Assembly (NCBI RefSeq): GCF_018320785.1
Contig: NC_054872.1
Coordinates: 19,426,769-19,490,768 of the forward strand
Length of the DNA: 64,000 bases
Source: Cheilinus undulatus
Taxonomy: Eukaryota; Chordata; Actinopteri; Labriformes; Labridae
Direction of reading: 5' to 3'
Below the pieces are notes generated by a model. It searched no databases. It worked only from the letters and a program-made list of their open reading frames with translations, and had not been told where the DNA came from. Below, piece after piece: positions 1 to 12,582 of this stretch (the first letter of the stretch is position 1; every line of letters begins with the position of its first letter). The translations under genes were made by a program, and so were the position numbers.

Positions 1-205
1 TTGGCTTAGGAGACGTGCATTCCCAACGTTTCAGCCTCCTAACTCAGCAAGTTAAGGGCCCCCACAAGGACATCTACAGTCTCTGCAAGGATCACAGCAT
101 CATCAGCAAATGACACGGCACTGTTGCCTGCCCCTTATCCAGTCCAAACAGGTACTGAAGAGTGTAGGGGCTAAGGCGCACCCCTGCCTCAGGTTAACAC
201 ACTAT
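1..205 (-). mobile_element. Non-LTR retrotransposon reverse transcriptase fragment
   Basis: Reading the minus strand gives QGCALAPTLFSTCLDW, then, after a frameshift, SFADDAVILAETVDVLVG with the FADD catalytic motif at 99-110. These are RT motifs of fish LINEs. The copy is a short frame-broken relic cut by the window edge. Confidence 0.7.
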
Positions 206-687
206 TTGATGGCAGGATTCGGAGAAGCCTTTACAGTGGTACTGTATTTTTCCTTAAAGGAACAGTGGAGCATCTAACTGCATTAATCCACTATTTGCTC
301 ATCTCTGTGTTTTTGTCCTCTTTTGGGGCTCTCTAGAAGTATAACCAAGGCCTGTCTCTGAATTGGTAAGTGCTTTAAGTTCTCTCTCTTTTATTCATGA
401 AAACAAAAATAAAACTGACTAAATCACATGGGTGGCCACTAAGACCCTCTTATCTTCTCTAATGTGCCCAGCAGTGGGAAACTGTTGCATATGTGGTTCA
501 ATACATGTGTGACACCCTGTGAAAGCCATGAAGAGATAATGGAAGACACACGCAAAGGCAAAGAAGAAAGTCCAACATACGGCTCAAAATCAGCAAATAA
601 TGAAAATGAAAATCAGGCGATATGACAGCAAGCCCGCTGATGGCACATGGGGCATATAAAGAGCGATTAAGAGAGAATGGGAACATT

Positions 688-736
688 TACACACACACAC
701 ACACACCCCCACACACACACACACACACGCACACAC
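688..736. repeat. (CA)n microsatellite
   Basis: Interrupted AC dinucleotide run with a short C tract and one CG interruption. Confidence 0.95.
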
Positions 737-2621
737 TTTAACATATCCCAAAATACAGCACACAGCTGACTGGACTGCATGTGAAGCTGAACGTGTTAAT
801 GAACCAAGGTGTGTTATTAAACACTGTCGTCACTTCAGAGGTTTGAGTGAAGGTGATAGACACGGGTATGTGAGGAAGTTCTTATTAAAAGCTTCTGGCT
901 GTCATGTTCAGCTCTGAGGAGAAGAAGTGAGGGAGTTTAGCTTAGCAGAAGCCTGAGTCATCTGTTTGCTCAGACTGTCACATGTATCAGCCAAAATCTG
1001 CTTTTAAAAGGACGTGAACTTCCAATTACTCAAGTCTGAAGCTAAATAGAAGAGCTGTGTACTTCTTACTTTAATCTGTTTAATTCTTTTAAGTGTACAC
1101 ACTTTTATTAATGCGGAGCATTTTAAACACAGCGGCAATTCAATGTGATTTAGAAAGGCAATGAAATGGTGAAATGTGGTAGACATTACAAAACAATTAG
1201 GATTAAAAGCATCTATAAAACACAATCAAACAAGCAGCAATCACAACCAGTGTTGTAACTGTATCCAACACATTTAGAACCAGAAAATAAGGATTTAAAA
1301 GACAAATATTTCCTCTCTCCTGTCTTCCTGAAACACTCAATCTCTCACTGAGTTACAGGTAGATTAATAAATTTAAAGAAATTTCATAGATACCAATTAT
1401 AGATCTTATGAAGTCCTAATAACCTTCTCCCTGGTATCCTCCAGACATTGAAAGCTGCCCTATCTTCCCATCCATAATCAGTAGTTTGATGAGCGTTTCC
1501 ATATATTTATTCTATCTTTTCAATCTGCCTCCTTTGCAGTGAGAGAGAGGCAGAGATGAAAATTGAGCAATTAAAAGTCATCCACTGCTGTCAGAAAAAC
1601 TCCTCCTCGGTGACACTTGATGCAGATCTGGATTGTTGCCAGGGAAAATTAATCATCCGACAGTCGATTTACCTGTCACTCTCCTGCAGGATCCAAACAC
1701 TGCAGGGCTTATTCAACGCAGTTGTCAAACAGAAATATCGTCAGAGAACTGCCTCTATTTCACACAGTGATGCCTTTAATCTTACCCAAGGTCGTGCATT
1801 TAGATGAGGCTGCAGTCAGCTGCATTAAACACCTCTGTTTTTATAGTTCACTGATGTTGTGAACAACCCTGGGATATGGCAGCATGACCGTTAAACTTCC
1901 ACTGCTATTTTAGTAAAGTCTCAGTGTAGTGTATCAGCCCCTCACAACCAGCAATAATGCCAAATATGGCTGGATTACAAACCACAGTCAGTCAGCACTC
2001 TTTGTGGCAACATATCATTGTGGAGTGAACTGTACAACAGCATAAATTTAAATCACATTTTTGTAAGACACAGTAGATGACCACATGGGTTGACATATGT
2101 GCCAGTCAATCAATCCTTATTTGCATGGTGGCAATTCATGACAAATGCCATCTCGAAATGCTTTACAAAAAAAGAGCAGGTCTTGGCCATACTCTTTAGC
2201 TATGTCTCTATATCATGAGCTATAAAGTGTATTTGTTGTAGTGCTTGTTATACCCTATATCAGGGATGTCAAAACTATGGCCTGGGGGCCAAACACAGCC
2301 CATCAGCCATAGTATCAGGCCCACAGCAAAATAAAAAAATTGAAGGGAATATGGCCCACATTAGAGTATGTAGCTTTACCCTAGTCTTATTGTTCAAAAC
2401 CTACGTGAGATGAGGTGAAAAATATTTAATTCCAACTTTATGGCCAACAGTGTTATATGAGCATAAAGACCAAGTGCAAGGACAAGATGGAAATCAAATC
2501 TCATGGAACTTTATACCACTCGCATCCAGATTGATCAAGCCTTTTCAGTTATGCATTTGGTTCCTTCACGTCTTGTCTTTCAGGAGAAAAAAATTAAAGG
2601 CTAACAAACACACAACAGAAA
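737..2621. other. Intergenic, no gene recognised
   Basis: AT-rich sequence with only short chance frames. The text near 2,265-2,345 (TCAAAACTATGGCCTGGGGG...) resembles the terminal part of a common dispersed fish repeat. No exon with splice signals and family similarity was found. Confidence 0.5.
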
Positions 2622-3023
2622 CTATCATCCATCCATTAATCCATCTTCTTCCACTTATCTGAAGTCGGGTCGTGGGGACAGCAGCCTAAGCGGGGAAGCC
2701 CAGGGAGATCCCAAGGCATTCCCATTCCAGTAAAGTCTCTCCAGCGTGCCCTGGTTCTTCCCCAGGGCTTCCTCCCACTGGGACCTATCCGGAACACCTC
2801 ACCAGGGAGGCCCAGACACCCTGCAGAGGAAATTCATTTCATCCGCCTGTATCCGCAAACTCGTTCTTTCGGTCACTGCCCACAGTTCATGACCATGGGT
2901 GAGGGTAGGAACGTAGCTTGACCGGTAAATCAAGAGCTTCGCCTTTCGACTTAACTCTTTCTTCATCACGACAGACAGATCTGCCTGTCGATCCCCCTAA
3001 CCCAATCTTCCCTCACTCGTGAA
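2622..3023 (-). mobile_element. LINE fragment (L2/Rex-like), first piece of an interrupted copy
   Basis: The plus strand shows the antisense of a very common fish LINE: ...CATCTTCTTCCACTTATCTG, ...CAGCAGCCTAAGCGGGGAAG, ...CATTCTTTCGGTCACTRCC-like text, ...CTTCCCTCACTCGTGAA. It breaks off exactly where the hAT element at 3024 begins, and resumes at 4772 with the next part of the same LINE. The family is recognised from memory; the clade name is not certain. Confidence 0.7.
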
Positions 3024-4763
3024 CAATGTTCCCTCTAATTTTAAAAACTCCTGAGGAGACATCCGACTCCCCTGAGCGCCTACTTCATCAACTGTGGGCG
3101 ACATCTGACGCGTATGCTATATGCACATGGCAGCACCATGGCATCACCTCTCTAACCCCAAATAACATTACAAATGACTATAACTATGATGATTAATAAT
3201 CACTGTTCAAGTCATGAATTTTACCATTCACTCATTAATTCAATTCAAGAGCCACTCTCAGTTTTAGCAAGCTAAAATTATGATGTCTGGAAATCCTGTT
3301 TAACATTATCAAGGTTTACATTTCAAGGATTTACAATCCTTTGAAATTTAAAAGTAAACTGTGATTCTAACTTAAAAGCATTTGTCCTCAGGTGAAAACA
3401 GACATTGACAAATTTTGCAGTTTCATATAAAAAGGCAGGAATCTTAATGATGATGAGACAAAACACATGCTCTGTTCTCATTCTTTATTAACCTAATCAC
3501 AGTCAGGTCTCCTAAAGGACTTCTACCTGCACAAGTTAAACAGCACACGACAGAGAAATCACAGTGTTAGAGACATCAGGGCTTAAACCCTTTTGTTATA
3601 GGTCTCGTATTTACATAAAAATGGGGATCCATTTAATTTTAAAAATTATTAACAATTGTTTATTTGAATAACAGATTATTTGAATGTGTTAAATTAAGTT
3701 AACATGCGGGAGAGATGTAATCAGATGGTCTTCAGTAAAACAGAGAAATTTACTGCTTTACTGAAGTCTTTTCAACTCCTGTAAAAGTTTTGTCCCTTGC
3801 TCCTGTCTGCCTCTATTTCTCACTGCCCTGCTAATCAGTTATTAGTATGTAAGAGGTTTTATGATGTTTTTAATCGTTCAATTATCAATATACAGTAAAT
3901 CTATAATATTTCTTGCAACCCAGCACTTATCAAATGTTTTGATAATGAGCTCATATACTGATGTTTAATCATTAGGGTGCATCGTCATGATAAAATATAG
4001 AAGTGGAATGTTAATAAAACGATAACTTAACAGTCTGCAGCCACTGAGGAGAGACGACAGAGAGAAGAAGAGAGAGAGGTTATTCATATAGACAGTATTG
4101 ATGCATGTTATGCGCTATGGTCAGAGAGGAGCTTTATGGCAGGAAAAAGTTCAAGAAGCATTAGGTCTACACCACCAACATGTTAGCTTGTGTTTGTCTG
4201 TGAGTGGTGTTAGTGTTTGCGTCGTTGTGTCAACGACATGAAGCCAAAAGTGTCTGCGGCGGACGCATCGATAGACTCGGCCACATGGCAGTCATTTTGG
4301 AAAAAAAATCCTCCCTTTATGTGTAAATCAGTTATTGACACAAGCATCCATTTCACACACACACTGGCACTAGGAGCCAAGCATGGTTAGAGGGAGGTGA
4401 GGTTTGTGACACTGATAAATTCAACTCACCAAAGTGCCTCACTGAGGAACCCCACGTGGTGGGAATCCACCCACATTCGACTGCTGTCAATATCAGGCCT
4501 TGCCATCAGTGTGTCGGCTGTTTAATTATGTGGTAGCCACACTCTACATCTCTCACGTATGAGGCACCCATGGAGGTAGAAACCCTAGGCTATAGTGCCA
4601 GCTAGTCTGCACATTAATGCACCTTTAATCACAGAGCATATTAGAAAACAAAAAAACAGTGAAAACTTGTCGGGGATATTTGAGTGCCCTCTTTTTTTCT
4701 TCTGCACAGAAAGGTGGAGAGCATTGCGCAATTGCACAGTAAAACCCCTTAGAGGGAATAGTG
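3024..4763. mobile_element. hAT-type DNA transposon inserted in a LINE, with 8-bp target duplication
   Basis: The element starts CAATGTTCCCTCTAATTTT and ends with the inverse of CACTATTCCCTCTAAGG, the terminal repeats of a common hAT family (TGTTCCCTCTAA). It is flanked by CTCGTGAA (3016-3023) and CTTGTGAA (4764-4771), an 8-bp duplication with one mismatch; 8 bp is the hAT signature. Removing it restores the LINE text CTCGTGAACAAGACCCC. No transposase was recognised in its 1,740 bp, so it is non-autonomous or heavily decayed. Confidence 0.75.
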
Positions 4764-4865
4764 CTTGTGAACAAGACCCCCAGATACTTGAACTCCTCCA
4801 CTTGGGGCAGGATCTCATTCTCAGCCTGGAGAGGGCATTCCACCCTTTTCTGACTGTCATTGAGA
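4764..4865 (-). mobile_element. LINE fragment, second piece of the interrupted copy
   Basis: The minus strand encodes EILPQVEEFKYLGVLFTS, a hallmark of the LINE RT thumb region, so this continues the element that starts at 2622. The preceding frame carries over into the hAT end, so the long open frames here on both strands are not genes. Confidence 0.75.
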
Positions 4866-7589
4866 AACGATCACTATCAACTAATTCTATAAAACTAATT
4901 CATATTTGGTATTCCAGTGTGTAAAATGTGAGTGCATCCGTTGAATAAGTGCTAAGCCTTTTTTTATTATTTAGGCCAAGAAAAGAAGAAATTGGAGCAC
5001 CAGGATTGGTCTACAGGTGGACCCAAAGATGTTTTTTTTTTAACTTCCAATGTCAAACTTGAAGACAGATAGCGACCCAGCTAACTTTTCATTATCTAAC
5101 GATAATAAGTAGTCAGATTATTCATGAATTCACTGTGGATTTGTTGTATCAAAGCTCAGAATAATTGCGACTCTTTGCAGCTGGATTAAAATGTTCTTGA
5201 AGGGACATAAATGCAAGGAGCCCTCTGTAGATCTGGAAAAAGGTAATTTTCCAATCACAGTTAACTTCATGGAGATCCATCTTATGCATCCAGATACACT
5301 GTTAACAATGCAAGCGCTAAAACCTAATTGCTGGTGATGTGGTGGAGATCAGAGGTTTAAGAGGCTGCAGCTCATAGAGAGCATTATGCCACAACAAAGC
5401 GTTGAAGGCTGTCCTATATAAGGTGACTCCAAAGGCAATCTGTCTCACCCATCCAACAGAGGAAACATCAGGTAAATTATCCACAGATTATCATATACCA
5501 AGAATGATAATACACTTTTACCCAACAATCATGCTAACACACAACAATTTTATTGGGAAAGAAATACATATGAAACCAAGGGGACAAGCCAATCTCTCTC
5601 TATTCAAGAAGAACCATATCTACGTAACATGCTGACTTATGAAGAAGATATTACAATCATTTGTTGTGGACTTGTTATTTCACTACAACCCTATGTGAGA
5701 TGTATGCTATTATAAAAGAAAGAAATGAAAGCTAGTAAACAGTGCTGCTTTATTCATAAAGCGTTGCCTTTCAAAGAAACCCCCCTTTGGGAAAACACTT
5801 CTCTCTTTGTGAATAAAAAATCAACATATTTAAAACCTGATGCATATAAACTGATGCCCAGCTTTATATTTGTTTTGTCAGGCACCAGGGATTGTTTTAG
5901 AGTTGATGAGATGTAAAGTGTGTGAGAAACCTTTGGAAATGAACAGCACACGGTGTTACATATGCATACCTGCATGTTACAAGTTGGACTGAGCTGAGGC
6001 TAACGTCATTTATATTAATGATTAAAACATCAAATACAACCAGGAAAATATACTTATGATAAAAACATGTCAAACATTAATATAAATCTATGACATTCAG
6101 AAAGAAGAGAGAGAATTATTGATTAAATCAGTTCCTGCTAGATGATCTGGAACCTGTGTGGGGTTTAACTGGAGATTAATTCACTGGTTACAACATTAAA
6201 CATTCCACTTGCCACTTGTTTAAGGAATTTATCTGACTTTGGAGACAGATAAATTGCTTAATTGCTTGGGAGCAGTTTGCTGGCCAACAAAGTGCATTTG
6301 CAGAGTTAAGAAAATGTAAGAAAAACTTGCAGAGGCCTGATCAAAACAAAAGCAGCAGTCGTTCATTAATTGTATTTTTTACTTTCCAATTACTTTCCAA
6401 GTAATAATATCTCTGAAAGCCAAGCGCTGGCATTGAAATTCTGTGTTTAGAAGATGTTTAGGTCTCCAAAGCCAAAAACACACTGGCCCTGTTTGACATG
6501 CGACAAAACGATCGCCTCCATCATTTCCTATGAACAAACCCACAATGGCAGCGGCCAGACACATGTGGATGCCGTACTTTAGGCTACTGCTTGTCAATCT
6601 CGGCTGCTGTAGTAGCAGCTCTGTTTGAGAGCATAGCAAAAGAAATGTAGCGACATCTTACACTTATTTTGAAGTGCTACTGCTCCTCTTATCTTGTTAT
6701 TTACGCAGTGAGGCAGGGAGATGATCGCCAAGCAGGCTTTTGGCTCTGGTATCAGGCACTTGGCCATGCAGCAGCTGGCTGAGGAGTTTGACCGTTGGCA
6801 TGCTGCTACAGGTGTGCACTAGGGAAGGCAATTGAGGTGAATCATAAATACAACAGTCCAATGCTGGTGTATTTTGGGCTTAAGGAACCTAGCATACTGA
6901 AGTTGGGAAAGGCTGCTTTAGGGAATTTCTGTCAGTAAAGTCCTTAAAGAAACCCAGACAAATAGAGCTCAACAGTGCCCCATCACTTTAAGTGTGGTGT
7001 TCGTTCCAAAAGTGAAATTCACCATTCAAATCCTCAATAGAATAATCCTTATGACAACGCTTTTAATGCATGAACCACGCTAACCAGCTATACCCGAGTA
7101 CTCGTGACTATGAAACATTTGATTCGGTGCTAACGTGTCCTTCAAAAACAGTAAAAGTTCAAGATTGTGTATGTGTTCCTTTACAACTTTTAAAGAAAAC
7201 AAAAATCAAGTTTTTTCTAGTAAATTCAGGACTAGGATTTTCGCAGATACAACTCTCAGAGAATCACAGCTTTGAAAGCATCCTCACTTCTCAAAAAAAC
7301 AACAGATTCTGCCCTCCTTCCTCAGAGCAGCTCTGAGAATATTCCAAAAAAGTAAGGACCCCTTGCAAGATTTTTCAAGCAAGGTTGTGAACTTTGAGAG
7401 TGGTCTCAAATGTTTCAGTGATATTCCATTTAGTTGTTATTGTATATTTACCCATGGGAGATAAAAATGAATACCTCCTATTTGAGGAAATGTAAAAAAA
7501 AACCCAAAACAAAACAAAACAAAACAAAAAACATAATAAGCCACAGTGCATGTATGTGTCTGCTTTTTGTGTTACAAGGGTCTTTAAAT
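4866..7589. other. Intergenic, no gene recognised
   Basis: AT-rich sequence with scattered frames below 90 codons, none with recognisable similarity, plus a (AAAAC)n run at 7504-7531. Nothing else could be supported. Confidence 0.5.
7504..7531. repeat. (AAAAC)n microsatellite
   Basis: Pentanucleotide run of AAAAC units. Confidence 0.9.
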
Positions 7590-7775
7590 TAGGCCCCGTC
7601 CACACGGAGACAAATTCAGGAGTACATGCAAAAGTTTTTTGTCGTATCAGTGTTACATCCACACGAAAACGACGTTTTGGGAGCCCGTAAATGCTACTTT
7701 TTGAAACCAGGTCCCAGAGTGAAAAAAATCTGCAAATGCTTACCTTTCGTCTCCATGTAGACAGCCAACCGAATC
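7590..7775. mobile_element. Short inverted-repeat element (MITE-like)
   Basis: Begins AGGCCCCGTCCACACGGAGA, text typical of a dispersed fish MITE. GTCCACACGGAGAC (7598-7611) and the inverse of 7749-7762 (GTCTACATGGAGAC) match at 12 of 14 positions, so it has an inverted-repeat structure. No target duplication was established. Confidence 0.45.
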
Positions 7776-7865
7776 TTTCTTGAAAAGATTATTAATTTTA
7801 AGCACATACCAGTCACACAGATCAATAAAATATAGAGACTCTTGTTTTTACTATACACCATATGG

Positions 7866-8365
7866 ACAAATATATTTGGCCACACCTGTTAATTATTGAA
7901 TTCAGGTGTTTCAATCAGACCCGTTACCACAGGTGTATAAAATCACACACCTAGCCATGCAATCTCTGAAAATTTGTGACATTCTGAAGAGCTCAGTCAC
8001 TTCAAGGGTGGTACTGTGATGGATGCCACCTTTGCAGTAAGACAGTTCATGGAATTTCCTTTCTGGATATATAATTATAAAGTGGAAGCGTGTAGGAACA
8101 AACAGCAACTCAGCCATAAAGTGGAACGGCATGTAAAATCACAATGCGGGGTAAATGACTGCTAAAGCGCATGGTGTGATGGTCTGATGATTTCATACCT
8201 GAAGAGTTCCAAACTTACGCTGATATTAACGTAAGCACAATAACTGTGGCTGGAGCTTTATGGAATGGGTTTCCATGGCCGAGCAGCTGCATGCAAGCCT
8301 CACATCACCAAGTCCAATGCCACGCGTCAGATGGAGTGGTGTAAAGCACAAGGTGGTGTTAAGCA
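7866..8365 (+). mobile_element. Tc1/mariner-like transposon relic
   Basis: The text runs through a familiar fish Tc1-like element: AATTCAGGTGTTTCAATCAG, CACAGGTGTATAAAATCA, CATGGAATGGGTTTCCATGG, AAGCCTCACATCACCAAGTC, ATGGAGTGGTGTAAAGCAC. It breaks off before the DDE catalytic part and has frameshifts, so it is inactive. Confidence 0.75.
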
Positions 8366-8429
8366 GTGACCTGGAAATATAATTATTAAAATAATATATT
8401 CAACATAAATAAATAAATGATTGGAATGA

Positions 8430-9672
8430 CAACTTGTTAGGTATCCCAGAGATCCCAGGGATCTGCAAAGTATGGCCTGCCATACTTTGCCTCTAATTGG
8501 CTCATGCCACAGTCTTACCTAACCAACCAGCAAAGGAAATGAGCCCACGTCAATTAGAGACAGAGTAAGGAGAGTCATACCTCTGCTATTCAAGGAACAC
8601 AAATGCAACATTCTACTTAATGATGTGCAGCAGAGAGGATTTAGAAGATACTCTGGAAATGGTGAGCTGAGTTGAGAGGCAGGTAGGTGTGCCGTTGGAA
8701 ACTGTTCGACCATGTCAATACTACATCTATACATCAACTACAGAGATCTCAAAAAGCAACACTTCATGTCCCCATCTGAAGAAATCTGAGGACAGTTGAG
8801 AAACGAAAACATGAACAACTATCAGTCTGCAAAGCCATTTCCAGCAAACCACGGTGACAGCCATTATCCACAAACAGAGAAAACTTGGAACAGTAGTGAA
8901 CCTTCCCAGGAGTGGCCAGGCTACCGAAGTTACTCCAAGATTGTGAGACAGTGTTCATGATTCAACAATAAGAAAGACACTGGGCACAAATGGCATCCAT
9001 GGGAGAGTTTTAAGGCCAAAACCACCGCTGACCAAAAAGAACACAAAGGCTCGTCTCACGTTTAACAGAAACATCTTGGTGATCCCCAAAACTTTTGGGA
9101 AAATACTCTGCAGACTTACAGGACGAAGAATGTTTTTGAAGGTATACGTAATGTTACATCTGGCATAAAACTAACACAGCACTTCATAAAAAGAATATCA
9201 CACCAACAGTCAAACATGGTGGTCGTAGTGTGATGATCTGGCTCTGCTTTTCTGCTTCAGGACCTGGACCACTTGCCATAATTGATGAAACCATGAAGTC
9301 TGCTCTCTACTAGAAAATCCTTAAGGAGAATGTCCTGCCTTTAGTTTGTGACCTAGAGCTCAAGAGCTCTTGTGTTATGCAGCAGGACAATGATCCAAAA
9401 TGCACCAGCAAGTGAAAATGAAATGAAATGAAGGTTTTGGAGTGGCCTAGTCAAAGTCAGTAATTCAATTTAAGGGGCAATTACTTTTTCACGTAGGGGT
9501 AGGCAGGTTTGGATGTTTTTCCTTAATGGATTAAACAATTTAAAAAATGCATTTTGTATCCTATATTAATGCACTCATATTAAAATTTGTCTGATAATCT
9601 GAAACACTTGAGTGACAAATATGCAAAAACATAAGAATTCAGGAAGGGGCAAATACTTTTTTACTGCACTCT
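8430..9672 (+). mobile_element. Second, different Tc1-like transposon relic
   Basis: Decayed plus-strand transposase text: AATGGCATCCATGGGAGAGT, GTCAAACATGGTGGTCGTAG (the GGGS/VMxW region), GCAGCAGGACAATGATCC (the DN catalytic motif). It ends in the typical 3' part GGGGCAATTACTTTTTCACG ... GGGGCAAATACTTTTTTACT. No intact frame. Confidence 0.75.
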
Positions 9673-10370
9673 ATGGACACTTTTACACTGTAGCAGGAGT
9701 GTTTCTAACCAACTTTAAAATGAAGGGAGTACAAATGACAAAAATTAATTACCAAACAAATTTAGAAGTTACTGAGATCACACTGAGGATTTTTCAATAG
9801 TGACTTTTCTTATGAACCTTTAAAAACAAAGAAGACAGAGCCAGATGTAACTTCTTTTTCTTGCCTCTGCCAAAGAGAAGCAGGGAGCACAACATGTAAC
9901 ACTAGAATCACAGGGCTCTGAAAACACTCTCACTGTGTTTTGGCTTTCTTCTAAAGTAAATCATATATTTTTCTTGTCATTCTGTAGAAGAAACAGAATG
10001 TCTGTCAACGTCACATCTACTTTGTACACTATGCCATCTCATTATCTGTCTACATGGCTGCCTGCTGTAAAAAGCATAATAATGAAAAATGGGTCTTTCA
10101 TAAAGCTGAAAGCACAACAGACAGAACCTGTCAGTAGCTAAAGGAGAACCTTTGATCACATCTCTGTGTTTCTGAGAAAGGTACAACAGGAGATCAAGAC
10201 AGAAAGGCAGACTTGAGGAGTAATTGGTTGAAAAAACACCATTTCTTGAAACCAGCCTGAGGTGCTTCGTGGCAACAATCAAGGGGTAACGGCATCATGT
10301 TCCTTTTTTTTGCAGCCTTTCTGTTGTCACTTTTGTTGTGAGCTTTTGCAGGATTTTCTTGAATCACCTG

Positions 10371-10394
10371 TTTATTTATTTATTTATTTATTTT
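10371..10394. repeat. (TTTA)n microsatellite
   Basis: Six tandem TTTA units. Confidence 0.9.
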
Positions 10395-10693
10395 TAATTT
10401 GCAGGTTTTTTTTCCCAGATGTAAATGGTTTGGACTATGTTTTAATCTGCCTTGGAGAGACCAGGGCACAGCATAAAGTTTATCTACACCTTTTCATCTG
10501 TTAACTGAGCTACATCTCATATTACAAAAATAAATACACTATTCACAAACTGTTTAAGTACTTAAAATACTCAGATGTCAGTACAGACCTTTCACCAAGT
10601 GACACATGTGGAGCACCATGAAATATAAAGTCAGGCAAAGAAGACCCAGGACTGTAAGCAGCTAGAATCTGATCTGTTGTTTATGTTTTATAG

Positions 10694-11687
10694 CTGTGAT
10701 TCTCAGCGTTGGGGTCGAGACCCCCTTGGGGGTCTTGGGAAACTGAAAGGGCATCTCCAGATGCCTTTAAAAAAACAAAGAATATTTTTTAAATTACACA
10801 TTTGCCACTTTACACCATTTTTTTCCAATTTTAACACATTTTTTCCAATTTTAACACATTTTTGCCAATTAAAACACGTTTGTACATTTAAACCCAATAC
10901 CCCTGACACTTCCAAACAAATTTATGCCACTTTCCGCCTATTGATGTCTCTTTTGACGCATTATTACCTTTTAATGCACATTTTTGCCCATCTTAACCTA
11001 ATTTCGCTATTTGTTTTGTCCATTTTTGCCAGTTTATCATATTTCTGCCAATTTTGGCCTGTTTTTCTGCCTCGGTTAACCCTTTTTGCAAGTTTTAACC
11101 AGTTTTTCTTCCCATTTCACCAAATTTTCCACCCATTTTTGCCACTTTAAACCTATTTCAGACACTTTTTAATCCCCTTTCACCTCTTTTTTATGCCTGC
11201 ATTTGCCACTTAAAACCATTTTTTCCACTCTTTGCTTATTTTTTCCCACATTTATATAACTTTTGCCAGTTTAACCTAATTCTGCTGCTTTCAAAATCCC
11301 ATTTTATCACATTTCCCACCAATTTTTTTTCCATTTTTAACCCATTTTAATTATGTTTTAAGAAAAGGGATTTAAATTTTTAAGAGGGCTGTTAACTAGG
11401 GCACAAAAGAATAAAAGATGTTTATTTGATAAGAGTTGTTATTATTCAGGTTGAATATAAAATATGGATAATACAGCGTAACTTTACAACTGAACATGAT
11501 TTTGCTGACCTCCATGGTCCCCCAGTTTGGCTGGGCCTCTCTCTTTTATCCCCCCTTATTGACAGCCTTGCCTGCACATTCTTGACTGTGCATGGCTGTG
11601 TTCAACCACCTTCAGGTACAGTGGGGGTCCACGGTCTCTGGCACCTTTGTTTTGGAGGTCTTGGGTTGAAAAGGTTGAGAACCACTG
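10694..11687. mobile_element. Non-autonomous hAT element with an internal degenerate tandem repeat
   Basis: The right end GGTTGAGAACCACTG is the inverse of the hAT terminus CAGTGGTTCTCAACC; the left end reads CTGTGATTCTCAGCG. Flanks TTTTATAG (10686-10693) and TTCTATTG (11688-11695) agree at 6 of 8 positions, a worn 8-bp duplication. The interior (about 10,795-11,350) is an array of loosely repeated TTTTGCCACTTTAACCCATT-like units. The 157-codon plus frame here only reflects this pyrimidine-rich repeat. Confidence 0.6.
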
Positions 11688-12045
11688 TTCTATTGTGAAT
11701 AAAATGTGGGTTTATGAGATTTAAGAATCATTGCGTTCTGTTTTTATTCACATTTCACACAGTGCTCCAACTTTTTTGGAATTGGGGTTGTAAAAAGCAA
11801 ACAGCACCCGATATTTCCAGGCCCAAATCCAAGGACTAACAAGATCACACACTGCTTAATGTAGATGATTGGTTGAGCTCAGGTGTGTTCAGGGCCGGGC
11901 AGACAACCCTCCACATTCTTGAATCTGACTTGATTTCCTGATATCTGGAAATGTCTTTATAAAAAATAATGTTTCTTGAATTAACAGTTAATGTGCAGAA
12001 GTTAAATTATTTATTAATTTGTACAGTGATTGACTTAAACAGAAA

Positions 12046-12578
12046 AGGTTCATATTATGTAAAATACACTTTTTCAAGCTTTTCTAACAAAAACATGTGC
12101 CCCTGGCCTGTCTACAAGCCCCTCAAGAATCAGAAAAATCCATCCCCTGTCTTTCTCCACCTTTCAAAAAAAGTATGCTCAAACAAGCCATTCTCATATT
12201 CTCCCCTAATGATGTCATGTGGGGAGTTAGCACTGTCCCCAGGTTCGGTTGGCCTTCCCCACTTGGAAGAAAGTTCCACCATTCTCTCCCAATGTGCCTC
12301 TCAGCTGACAGCCGAGAGGAAGATCAGGAGAGCCACATCCATTTCTTGAGCGGGGCGTGGTCAGGGGCGTAGTCAGACAGCTCATTCACATTTAAAGCCA
12401 CAGACACAGGAACAGCTTGTTCTGAACAGGGCTGAAACAGAGGGGTTTTTAGACATGCAAAAATCCAACACTGGAGTGTTTTTCAGCAACCTTCAAAAAG
12501 TTCCTTTGTCCTTTGGCATGTTTTGAGGACCTCTGAGACCAATATAAACTTGTCTTAAAAGGGTAAAATATGTGACCT
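12046..12578 (+). mobile_element. TTAA-type MITE, copy 1
   Basis: Matches the element at 30363-30969 in the same orientation through CTTTTCTAACAAAAA, CAGAAAAATCCATCCCCTG, AAAGCCACAGACACAGGAAC and AATATAAACTTGTCTTAAAA. It ends in ATATGTGACC followed by TTTAA. The left end is worn. No coding capacity; the frames at 11969-12372 are chance. Confidence 0.65.
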
Positions 12579-12582
12579 TTAA

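Noticed and set aside
4585-4924. Open frames on both strands up to 109 codons
   Set aside because: They cross the hAT end and the LINE fragment; part of the minus frame is LINE RT, not a host gene.
10677-11150. 157-codon plus-strand frame rich in Phe and Leu
   Set aside because: It is the translation of the pyrimidine-rich repeat array inside the hAT element, not a protein gene.
10795-11350. Repeated units that might suggest a CRISPR-like array
   Set aside because: Units are degenerate, vary in length, lack unique spacers, and sit in a vertebrate hAT element.
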